This document shows, piece after piece, positions 1 through 6,593 of a DNA stretch of 41,987 bases; position 1 is the first letter of the stretch, and the number at the start of each line of letters is the position of its first letter. The notes below the pieces were generated by a model that was not told the DNA's origin, ran no database searches, and saw only the letters and a list, made by a program, of their open reading frames with translations. Location: positions 1-41,987 of the forward strand of contig CAZYDH010000014.1 of the NCBI GenBank assembly GCA_964645915.1, in the 5' to 3' direction. The position numbers were made by a program, and so were the translations under genes. The DNA is from JACNKV01 sp964645915. GTDB taxonomy: Bacteria; Fidelibacterota; Marinisomatia; Marinisomatales; JACNKV01.

Positions 1-74
1 ACACCATTATTTAATAGTGTATTAACGGATATATTTATGTTTAAGAGTGAACTCATATAATTATTTAAAGCACC

Positions 75-359
75 TCAGCCGGACCAAGGATATGTGTCTC
101 CTTTTCGTCTATTATTTATCCACTTTAAAGGTTGCAAATTGCTCAATGAATCATCACCACCTTTTGAGACAGGTTTAATATGATCTATCTCCCAACCATA
201 AATAGAGTTGGTATTACCATGATCTGAATATTTTATTATGCTTCCGCAAATATCTTCACGAAAGATGTCAGGGTTTTCTCTTGGAATTATAGTTCCTTTC
301 AACCACACTATCTTAATTAATAGCTGTTCTGCCTGTAGAAATGGATATTGATCATTCAC
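75..359 (-). CDS. Small stand-alone HNH endonuclease-like protein
   Basis: This 94-residue protein carries an HNH nuclease core in its C-terminal half: GWEIDHIKPVSKGG supplies the D-H pair and SNLQPLKWINNRR the Asn and downstream elements. That matches the small free-standing HNH proteins common in bacterial genomes, whose cellular role is mostly unknown. The start is GTG at 359, and a TAG stop in the same frame lies immediately upstream, so no longer form is possible. The Shine-Dalgarno match is poor (AGG almost touching the GTG). No partner such as a methylase, integrase or Cas-like protein is in the window. DNA cleavage is a family inference. Confidence 0.82.
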   Translation of the reverse strand: MNDQYPFLQAEQLLIKIVWLKGTIIPRENPDIFREDICGSIIKYSDHGNTNSIYGWEIDHIKPVSKGGDDSLSNLQPLKWINNRRKGDTYPWSG

Positions 360-420
360 CTATTTATTTCCTATTTTTATCAATTGTATTAATTATTTCA
401 TTTCAGAGATGAACCCGGGC

Positions 421-482
421 AGGTCATGATCATATATTTCAAATTAAATTGGTGTAGTATAATATGGTTGTGATCATGACCT
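421..482. repeat. 12-bp perfect inverted repeat flanking a TATAAT box
   Basis: AGGTCATGATCA at 421-432 is repeated in perfect inverted orientation as TGATCATGACCT at 471-482, with 38 bases between. Each arm contains a smaller palindrome (TGATCA). The spacer contains TATAAT at 458-463 on the plus strand, so a transcript from it would begin near the right arm. The element could be a paired operator around a promoter, a long-loop hairpin, or the ends of a tiny mobile remnant. I cannot choose between these. Confidence 0.6.
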
Positions 483-539
483 ATTCCCAAATCCGATATT
501 CTGCAATTCTTTTTCATCAAATTGTCTTTTATCCTTAAA

Positions 540-606
540 TTGTAAAAGCGGTTAAGCCCGATTTATCAGGCTTTGACTTATCCGAGTCAATCAATCGCTT
601 TTACAA
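540..606. other. Two-branched stem-loop structure, possible structured RNA
   Basis: An outer stem pairs 540-550 (TTGTAAAAGCG) perfectly with 596-606 (CGCTTTTACAA) and extends three more pairs inward, one of them G-U, to 14 in all. Inside are two small hairpins: AAGCC/GGCTT around 554-573 and TTGACT/AGTCAA around 573-590. Such a three-way junction between two genes suggests a small RNA or a structured trailer. It adjoins the hairpin at 605-645, sharing two bases with it. It does not match tmRNA, SRP RNA or any riboswitch that I recognise. The strand is unproven, though the T-rich tail after the next hairpin favours plus. Confidence 0.5.
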
Positions 607-655
607 CCCCTTGTTTTGAGCCATCACACTTCTGAGCAAGGGGTTTGTTATTTAT
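605..655 (+). terminator. Hairpin with T-rich tail, plus-strand terminator candidate
   Basis: AACCCCTTG (605-613) pairs with CAAGGGGTT (637-645), giving nine base pairs with a 23-base loop, followed on the plus strand by a T-rich run (TTTGTTATTTATCT) that reaches the stop of the convergent TPR gene. On the minus strand the hairpin is followed by TTGTAAAAGCG, which is not T-rich. It therefore looks like the end of a plus-strand transcript, although it may also halt minus-strand transcription after the TPR gene. Confidence 0.5.
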
Positions 656-2146
656 CTAATTCCTTTCTGTATACGGTCCCTCAATTATTTTCATCTTCGC
701 CCACACACTGGAATAGCTTAGTTCTAATACATCTTCTAATCGCTTCTTCTGAAATCCGTACTGCTGATACAAGAACCGAAAGATGTCCTTCTCAAAGCGC
801 TTGTGGGCTTCTTTCCAATCAAAATTCATCAAATTGTTCTCAATGTATAAAATAAGTGGGTCTACCTTATGAACCGGATCAAACGGTTTGGATACTTCCT
901 TCATGTTCGGAAGTGTAAAGCTATGTTTAGCCAATCTGGATTTGATTGCAAAGAAAGTAGACTCTTTCATTTCTAACGTTTTGAATAGATCCTCATTTTG
1001 ATTGACTCTACGTATATGTACAGTTAGTAGATGATATTGAAAAAGGTGAGTGATCTCTTTCCATGCTTTTCCTAATGCAAACTGAAATACATCTTCGGTT
1101 GGACTGTCTTTGAATTTGCTGTAAGCTACTTTCTCCAAATACTGTATATAGGCTTCAACCGCTAGTTTTCTATCTCCTGTATAAGAAAATCCCATCTTTA
1201 GATGTTCATTTGTGTTCTCAAAACCTAGTTTATAATAGGCTAATGCCTGTCTGGGTTGATTTAACTGATCGTAGCATTTTCCAAGATAATAGCATTGGAT
1301 GGGAAGTTGCTGGATGACACCGTTTATTTTCGCCAAATTGTAAGCATCTAAAAACTCCTCAGAAGCTGTGGCATAATCTCTCATCAGGTAATAGGCGTAA
1401 GCAATGTTTTCGATCATTAAAGTACGAGTGGTATAGCTTTCGGTATCGTTTTTATGAATGTTCAAGTATGTGATTGCTTTATTTAATTGGTTCTGTAAAA
1501 TATATAAATGCCCAATTGAATTTCGTATATTATATCCAATATGGTTTAGTCCATATTTTTTAGATTCTTTTAATGCAATGCCAAAATATTGACTAGCATT
1601 CATGTAATCATTGATATTTTTAAACGCAATCCCAATACGAAAAAGTCCCATAATATATATAGAATATTTTCCAACTTGTTTTAACTGATCAACTTGTGAG
1701 ATTAGATCAGAAATATATTTTTCATCTTTAGTATGAGGTGAATATTTGAAACTTATATAATTGATTTGAGTGAATAATATTTTTGATTTAACATATGTTA
1801 ATGCTTTTTCTATATATTTTCTTCCCTTTTTATCATTAAACACAATAAAAAGTTGACTGTATTCAAAGTAGAAAAAAGCAATAATATCGGTATGAATATT
1901 TGAAATATTAAATAACAATATTGACTTAGCTTTTATGAATACTTTATAAGCTTCGTCTATTTTTCCTTCTAATATATATTGTTTACCAAGTCCCGTTAAA
2001 ACCAATACTTGAGTCCCGACATCTTCTATATTATCAAGTCGAAACTCTCCTTTAAGGAATTTCAATTTTTCTAGATCATAAAAACCCACTTCATTATAAT
2101 AATCTATAAGTGATTTAAAATTTGGAACTATATATTTATTATTCAT
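656..2146 (-). CDS. TPR protein with C-terminal Fis-like helix-turn-helix, putative regulator
   Basis: This is a soluble 496-residue protein made mostly of helical tetratricopeptide-like repeats (roughly residues 45-340; for example segments with SIGHLYILQNQLNKAITYL and CYYLGKCYDQLNQPRQALAYY). The last 46 residues before the tail (443-488) follow the pattern of a Fis/NtrC-type helix-turn-helix: a long helix beginning DWKEAHKRFEKDIF, then LEDVLELSYSSVWAKMKII. A second, weaker segment of that kind lies at about 384-405. There is no signal peptide or ATPase domain. ATG start, no clear Shine-Dalgarno site, 14 bases after the lipoprotein stop, so the two are probably cotranscribed. The N-terminal half is much more AT-rich than the C-terminal half. 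A transcription regulator with a TPR sensor is an inference. Confidence 0.72.
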   Translation of the reverse strand: MNNKYIVPNFKSLIDYYNEVGFYDLEKLKFLKGEFRLDNIEDVGTQVLVLTGLGKQYILEGKIDEAYKVFIKAKSILLFNISNIHTDIIAFFYFEYSQLFIVFNDKKGRKYIEKALTYVKSKILFTQINYISFKYSPHTKDEKYISDLISQVDQLKQVGKYSIYIMGLFRIGIAFKNINDYMNASQYFGIALKESKKYGLNHIGYNIRNSIGHLYILQNQLNKAITYLNIHKNDTESYTTRTLMIENIAYAYYLMRDYATASEEFLDAYNLAKINGVIQQLPIQCYYLGKCYDQLNQPRQALAYYKLGFENTNEHLKMGFSYTGDRKLAVEAYIQYLEKVAYSKFKDSPTEDVFQFALGKAWKEITHLFQYHLLTVHIRRVNQNEDLFKTLEMKESTFFAIKSRLAKHSFTLPNMKEVSKPFDPVHKVDPLILYIENNLMNFDWKEAHKRFEKDIFRFLYQQYGFQKKRLEDVLELSYSSVWAKMKIIEGPYTERN

Positions 2147-2160
2147 AGAAAACTATAATG

Positions 2161-2694
2161 TTAATCCCACTCAGGGCCATCTCCAGGAAATTCACTTTTT
2201 GTTTGAATTTCAATCGAACAGGTTCCGTTCACACCCGTCTTTATTGCTGTTGTTTCAACGGTAATATCCGAAGTGACTTCAACCCAAATTCCGGTTGCAT
2301 CTAAATAATAACAATCAACAGCGTCTGTGATCGTTACGGTGGTCAATCCATCAAACTGAGCTGTACTTTTACTGAATAAAGTCGTTTTGTATGTTTCCTG
2401 ATAAACCTGATCTGTCCAAGAACCTGTAGGAAGGACTTCACTTCCATTTGATAAATATACATTGTCAGGATCAGTATCAACACCATATACCGTTCCATAA
2501 GGAGGGTCAGATTCAATCTGTGCTGTGGATTCAGTTGTTTTAGCTAAACGGTTTCCACCGATAAAGTCCGGTGTGGTTTCGCTAACGGTTATTCCTTTAT
2601 AAACCAGAGGAGTATTGGGTGAGGTAACTTTAGATTCGCAGGCAACGAACAGTACAATTAAACTGAGTATAAGAAGGAACACTTTACTTTTCAT
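2161..2694 (-). CDS. Small secreted lipoprotein, function unknown
   Basis: The 177-residue product begins with a lipoprotein signal peptide: MKSK, a hydrophobic run, then LFVAC with the lipid-bearing cysteine at residue 19. The ATG at 2694 is chosen over a longer frame because AAAGGAG sits eight bases upstream and the signal peptide begins there. The mature part is Thr/Ser-rich, acidic and probably beta-stranded, has two further cysteines (in DAVDCYYL and NGTCSIEI) that could form a disulfide, and ends in GDGPEWD. I do not recognise the family. It is first in an operon with the TPR regulator, so it may be that regulator's signal source or target; this is inference. Confidence 0.75.
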   Translation of the reverse strand: MKSKVFLLILSLIVLFVACESKVTSPNTPLVYKGITVSETTPDFIGGNRLAKTTESTAQIESDPPYGTVYGVDTDPDNVYLSNGSEVLPTGSWTDQVYQETYKTTLFSKSTAQFDGLTTVTITDAVDCYYLDATGIWVEVTSDITVETTAIKTGVNGTCSIEIQTKSEFPGDGPEWD

Positions 2695-2746
2695 TTTGAA
2701 CTCCTTTGGTATTAAAGTAAATGGAACCAATGATTCCCTCCATAAT

Positions 2747-2773
2747 ATTATAACAACATATTATTTAATGCAA
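2747..2773 (-). promoter_or_regulatory. Extended -10 promoter for the lipoprotein/TPR operon
   Basis: Read on the minus strand, TTGCAT (2773-2768) is followed after 15 bases by TATAAT (2752-2747), preceded by TGT, giving an extended -10 of the form TGnTATAAT. Transcription would start near 2740, leaving a leader of about 45 bases before the lipoprotein ATG. The short spacer is tolerated in extended -10 promoters. The upstream operon ends at the terminator at 2861-2893, so a new promoter is expected here. Confidence 0.5.
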
Positions 2774-2781
2774 GTGCATTA
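2766..2781. promoter_or_regulatory. Perfect 7+7 dyad over the -35 box, operator candidate
   Basis: TAATGCA at 2766-2772 and TGCATTA at 2775-2781 form a perfect dyad separated by two bases. It covers the whole -35 hexamer proposed for the lipoprotein/TPR operon, which is where a dimeric repressor would bind. The second gene of the operon encodes a helix-turn-helix protein, so self-regulation is an economical guess. Confidence 0.45.
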
Positions 2782-2860
2782 TTATATAATATTATATTTT
2801 ATTCCATAAATATATCAAAATTTTATTGATAATTTATATTTTCTTAAGGAGTTTTTGAAT

Positions 2861-2893
2861 AAAAAAAGGGGCATCCATTACCTAATGCCCCTT
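2861..2893 (-). terminator. Rho-independent terminator after namZ
   Basis: On the minus strand AAGGGGCAT (2893-2885) pairs with ATGCCCCTT (2874-2866) over nine bases, with a ten-base loop containing GGTAATGG, and the stem runs into seven consecutive Ts (2867-2861). It sits 68 bases beyond the namZ stop and closes the long run of genes that ends there. Its loop octamer recurs in the terminator after rplS. Confidence 0.9.
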
Positions 2894-2961
2894 AGATTCA
2901 TTAAAAATTATTTACTTATAGCATATCTTGTTTGAATACTCTTGGTGAGTTTATTTTATTA

Positions 2962-4251
2962 TTATTCTGAATAAAATAGATATTTCTCTCGAAACTCTGC
3001 AAATCTTAAGATATCATGACCCCACATCGATGCTAATTCATCCGCATCTTTCCCTTGGGCTGTCATCAAACGCATTAACGGACCTCCGAATAATCTATCC
3101 ATATAACCATTCACCTCCCACTGAAATTCTCTGGGATATAAATGGTGTGCAGTCATAATAACGGCTGCAATTGTTTTCACCGGCTCAAATTGTTTTTTAT
3201 CGGTGATCGTTATTTCAACACCCCCACATTCTACACCTGCAAATAGTGGAATGTTTTTTTCAAAATCAATGTCGGGTGTAAATCGGATCGGATGAAATGC
3301 TACACCCGGTAAAGTCAGCCCGTTCAAATGATCAGATAGATATTTCTCCGAGATCCATGGCGCTCCAACGACCTGAAATGATTTATCGGTTCCAAGCCCA
3401 TAACTTAAGTTCGTCCCTTTTACTAACTCCGCCCCTGCATAGATCAAAGATGTCTCTAAATTCACCAGGCTTGGTTCAATCGGAGTCCAATTTTTATTGA
3501 CCTCATCCATCCACATAGATCGCGTCCAGTTGATCATCGGGATCACCGTTAACTTGACTCGTCCAAGATCTTTGATCCATCCCATTTCATTGATCATCAC
3601 ACTGTATTCACCGGTAGTAAGTCCATGACGTATCGGAACTAAATGATACGCTTCAAAGGATTGGTATTCCGGTCTAGGGATCGGACCTTCCATCGATAAA
3701 CCGCCTAGCGGGTTGGGTCTGTCTAAAACCATTACTGGGGTTTCCCATTCGGCGGCGGTTTCCATAATTTTAGTTACGGTTGTCATGTAGGTTGTATAAC
3801 GGACTCCTGTATCTTGGATGTCGATTAAAAACAGATCTACATCCCGCATAACCCAATTGGGTGGTTTGACATAACGCCCAAATAGATCAACAAACCTTGC
3901 GCCGGTCATCGGTTCGATTTCTTCATCACTCCTGAGTATAAATTCTTCTCTATCGGGAAGGGTAATTCCATGTTCAGGGATAAGGATAAACCGAATATCA
4001 ATTTCTTTCGAAGCAAGAATATCTATCAGGTGTTTTCCTTTTCGATTCACCGAAGCCTGATTACATAATACTGCAATGGATTTACCCGCTAATGGACGAC
4101 AATCCATTTGCTCTAAAACGTCCAATCCGGATAAAGTATACGGGAGGAATGAAAGATCTGGAATCTTTTCAATTTTACTATACTGGAAGTTTTGAGAAAC
4201 TAGCAAGCAATGAAATACGAGTACTGTTAGAATTCTTAATAGACGTTTCAT
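2962..4251 (-). CDS. namZ: Exo-beta-N-acetylmuramidase NamZ (DUF1343), exported
   Basis: NamZ-family enzymes release N-acetylmuramic acid from the non-reducing ends of peptidoglycan fragments. The 429-residue product has a signal peptide of about 20 residues (MKRLLRILTVLVFHCLLVSQ) and the characteristic DUF1343 blocks: GKSIAVLCNQASVNRKG, FILIPEHG with the expected acidic residue, LFLIDIQDTGVRYTTYMTT and MVLDRPNPLGG. Length is normal for the family. ATG start 23 bases after the alr stop with only a weak ribosome site, so translation probably depends on the upstream gene. Lying next to alanine racemase, it fits a cell-wall turnover group. The family is sure; the exact substrate is by homology. 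Confidence 0.9.
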   Translation of the reverse strand: MKRLLRILTVLVFHCLLVSQNFQYSKIEKIPDLSFLPYTLSGLDVLEQMDCRPLAGKSIAVLCNQASVNRKGKHLIDILASKEIDIRFILIPEHGITLPDREEFILRSDEEIEPMTGARFVDLFGRYVKPPNWVMRDVDLFLIDIQDTGVRYTTYMTTVTKIMETAAEWETPVMVLDRPNPLGGLSMEGPIPRPEYQSFEAYHLVPIRHGLTTGEYSVMINEMGWIKDLGRVKLTVIPMINWTRSMWMDEVNKNWTPIEPSLVNLETSLIYAGAELVKGTNLSYGLGTDKSFQVVGAPWISEKYLSDHLNGLTLPGVAFHPIRFTPDIDFEKNIPLFAGVECGGVEITITDKKQFEPVKTIAAVIMTAHHLYPREFQWEVNGYMDRLFGGPLMRLMTAQGKDADELASMWGHDILRFAEFREKYLFYSE

Positions 4252-4274
4252 TGAATCATCTTGCCGGCATTAAA

Positions 4275-5393
4275 TTAATTATCAGAATAAATTCTAGTTG
4301 TCCGTCCGCGAACCCCGGTCAAAATAATGTAGGTCGTCTGTTGGGTTGAGTGTGCGATCTCTTCAATTTTTATACTACCATGTTCATTTTCACCAAAACA
4401 CAAAATGTGATCTCCAACTTCAGGGACTAAATCTCCAAAATCTACCATAAATTGATCCATACATACACGACCTGCGATCGGGTATTTTTCCCCCTTATAC
4501 ATTACATATCCCATCTCATACCAGGGTCTGGGGAATCCATCAGCAAAACCCATTTGTACCACTGCGATATTGGTATCTTTTGGCGCACTCCAAACTCCAC
4601 CATAACTAACCTTTGTTCCCTTACTCACCCGACGTACATTCACAACCGGACCGGTAAACTCCATAACGGGTTTTAAGGAAATATCATCAGGGACTTCATC
4701 AGAGGGCAAAGCTCCATATAAAAGCATACCAACACGAACAAGATTATAATGTGCTTCCGGAAGGTTCAAAACAGTACCGCTATTTGAAATATGGATATGA
4801 TCAAACTCTAACTCTTTTTTGTTGGCTACTTCCAATGCTCGTTTAAATAAGATTAATTGATATTCTGCATAAGAGAGATCTCCCTCATCTGCTGTTGCAA
4901 AATGAGAATAGATCCCGGAACAACGAAGTTCCTTCATTTGCTTTAGTTCATCAAATATTTGGTCATATTCATCCGGACTTGCTCCAAGCCGACTCATTCC
5001 TGTCTCAATTTTCAGATGAAACTCAGGACTAACACCATTTTCTATATGATAGGATTTAAGTAAAAGAAAATCCTCTAGGCAAGAGCAATTCAAGATAAAC
5101 TCATATTTTATGGCCGATTCGAAGTAATCCTTATGCAAACGGCAAGCAACCATGATCTTTTGCTCAATTCCATTTTCCCGTAATTCGATCGCTTCTTCCG
5201 GTGTAAATACTAAAAACCATTTAACTCCGGCTGACTCTAGAGCTTTTGCTACGTGTACGGCGCCATGACCATAAGCATCTGCCTTGACAACCGCCATCAC
5301 CTCACGTCCTTGGATATGATTTTTTATTCGCGTATAGTTATATACCAAATGATCCAAATGGATGATCGCTTTTGGTCCGATCTTACTTTCCAT
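4275..5393 (-). CDS. alr: Alanine racemase
   Basis: This PLP enzyme interconverts L- and D-alanine, supplying D-alanine for peptidoglycan. The 372 residues have the two-domain fold III plan. VVKADAYGHG carries the PLP lysine (K37). LKIETGMSRLG holds the substrate-side Lys and Arg, LVRVGMLLYG the Arg facing the PLP ring nitrogen, and VSYGGVW the second catalytic tyrosine. MGFADGFPR and GRVCMDQFMVD are also canonical. The first 11 bases overlap the end of the preceding deoxyribosyltransferase-like gene, implying coupled translation. Nothing in it looks damaged. Confidence 0.97.
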   Translation of the reverse strand: MESKIGPKAIIHLDHLVYNYTRIKNHIQGREVMAVVKADAYGHGAVHVAKALESAGVKWFLVFTPEEAIELRENGIEQKIMVACRLHKDYFESAIKYEFILNCSCLEDFLLLKSYHIENGVSPEFHLKIETGMSRLGASPDEYDQIFDELKQMKELRCSGIYSHFATADEGDLSYAEYQLILFKRALEVANKKELEFDHIHISNSGTVLNLPEAHYNLVRVGMLLYGALPSDEVPDDISLKPVMEFTGPVVNVRRVSKGTKVSYGGVWSAPKDTNIAVVQMGFADGFPRPWYEMGYVMYKGEKYPIAGRVCMDQFMVDFGDLVPEVGDHILCFGENEHGSIKIEEIAHSTQQTTYIILTGVRGRTTRIYSDN

Positions 5394-5847
5394 ACGTATT
5401 CCGTAAAAATGTTTTTAAACTGTGAAAATCAGAAAACACTTGTGTACTGCAGGCATGTATCCAACTGCTAAAATCTTCTTTTGGCAATTGATTGATCAGG
5501 TAAACCGGAATGTTATGAATGTAGGCAACCGTTACTTCGCCATGAGTTCCTCCGCCTTTAATTACATATTCATCCCATAGACAAATAATGTAATCGACTT
5601 CATGCATCACAGCATCCAAATCTCGTTTTACACATTGCCGGACAAAAGTAAGATATTTTTCTATATCTTCCTCCTTCCAAATCCGATAATTTTCAGATCC
5701 GGTTGATTTAACCAATTTTTCTGATTCAACGACAGGATCAACAACACCGTGATCTAATTCATTGCGCAACCAGTCTGTCATTTCTTTTCGCCATCCGGCT
5801 CCCTCACCAATTGCTTTTTCCATCGCTCCACTTAGATAAACAATCAT
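5383..5847 (-). CDS. Nucleoside 2-deoxyribosyltransferase-like protein
   Basis: The 154-residue protein starts with the beta-strand MIVYLSGAM typical of the nucleoside deoxyribosyltransferase-like Rossmann fold (also seen in DUF4406 proteins). Later it has DLDAVMHEVDYIICLWDE and GGGTHGEVTVAYIHNIPVYLI, where the GT-x-GE block matches the position of the catalytic glutamate. Real family members exchange bases between deoxynucleosides, or hydrolyse nucleotides. Which applies here cannot be read from sequence. Its ATG overlaps the permease stop as ATGA, and its own end overlaps alr, so it is translated as part of the chain. Confidence 0.72.
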   Translation of the reverse strand: MIVYLSGAMEKAIGEGAGWRKEMTDWLRNELDHGVVDPVVESEKLVKSTGSENYRIWKEEDIEKYLTFVRQCVKRDLDAVMHEVDYIICLWDEYVIKGGGTHGEVTVAYIHNIPVYLINQLPKEDFSSWIHACSTQVFSDFHSLKTFLRNTYGK

Positions 5848-6593
5848 TGGTGCAATCTCCGTCTTAATATTTCAGCATTTAATGGGATCCAGAAGAAGAT
5901 CATAATCAGTGGAATAACAAAAGATGTCCATTCAACGATTCTGCTAAATAAAAGCATCCGAAGACCATGAACAATGATCCCAATTGGAGAATAGCGTAAT
6001 ATATATCCTAGTGCTATCGGATAATAGTCATATTCAATAATCACTCCGGATCCGAACAATACAAAACTAATTAATACTAATATCAATAAAATAAATGTCG
6101 AAACATGCTCAGTTAACAAAGAAATGGTAATGATGATATTTCCAATCAAAAATGCATACATACCCAAATATAATAGCATGGTGAGATAATCGTACCACGG
6201 AAAAACAATCCCGGATACTAAAGAGATGATCAATCCTCCAACGACCGTAAAGATAACGGATTCCAGTACTGAAACTGTTAAAATCCCGAGCGTGAGTTTA
6301 TACTTTGAAACAGGCGTTAATGTCATCGGCATCAGAGATTTTTTATGAATTCTCAGGTCGAAGAAATCTCTATATAAGTGAGGTAAAATTGTAAGCGTGG
6401 TGATGATAAATAGCAATCCGGGGAAAATCCACTGTTCTATTGGAATCTGCCAAATACTCCGGACAAATATAGCCTTTAACGGGATTGTCAGTGTCAGATG
6501 CAACATAATAGGAAGCAAACACGCAATACTCAAGGTTTGGAATAAATGCTTTTGAATTAACCATCCCCGTCTTTTTATTAAACTGATAATCAT
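5844..6593 (-). CDS. ABC-2/CcmB-like transporter permease
   Basis: The 249-residue membrane protein has about six hydrophobic spans (around residues 20-40, 55-72, 103-130, 138-160, 165-182 and 222-240) and no ATPase motif. Size and topology resemble ABC-2 type exporters or the heme-export subunit CcmB. The ATPase partner is the gene immediately upstream, joined by an ATGA overlap. Charged residues lie mostly between spans 2 and 3 (HLYRDFFDLRIHKK), as in ABC-2 coupling helices. No other cytochrome c maturation gene is nearby, so the substrate is unknown. Confidence 0.78.
   Translation of the reverse strand: MIISLIKRRGWLIQKHLFQTLSIACLLPIMLHLTLTIPLKAIFVRSIWQIPIEQWIFPGLLFIITTLTILPHLYRDFFDLRIHKKSLMPMTLTPVSKYKLTLGILTVSVLESVIFTVVGGLIISLVSGIVFPWYDYLTMLLYLGMYAFLIGNIIITISLLTEHVSTFILLILVLISFVLFGSGVIIEYDYYPIALGYILRYSPIGIIVHGLRMLLFSRIVEWTSFVIPLIMIFFWIPLNAEILRRRLHQ

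Noticed and set aside
540..606. tRNA-like cloverleaf
   Set aside because: No T-loop TTCGA consensus, no anticodon arm of proper size and no CCA-compatible acceptor end; only a superficial two-branched shape.
540..655. tmRNA, SRP RNA, 6S RNA or HNH-associated (HEARO/OMEGA) RNA
   Set aside because: None of their signature sequences is present. The nearby HNH protein is a 94-residue stand-alone type, not the larger RuvC/HNH effector that guides such RNAs.
616..855. Plus-strand open frame across the hairpin and the 3' end of the TPR gene
   Set aside because: It runs through the terminator-like hairpin and antisense to a convincing gene, without a start site or domain pattern.
1500..2146. The AT-rich N-terminal half of the TPR gene as a separate or foreign gene fused by error
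   Set aside because: The frame is continuous without stops and both halves show the helical repeat pattern, so a single protein is the simpler reading. The composition shift is reported as a finding instead.
2161..2190. Lipoprotein C-terminus as a signalling peptide for the TPR protein
   Set aside because: Attractive by analogy with Rap/AimR systems, but no protease site or peptide-binding signature can be shown from sequence.
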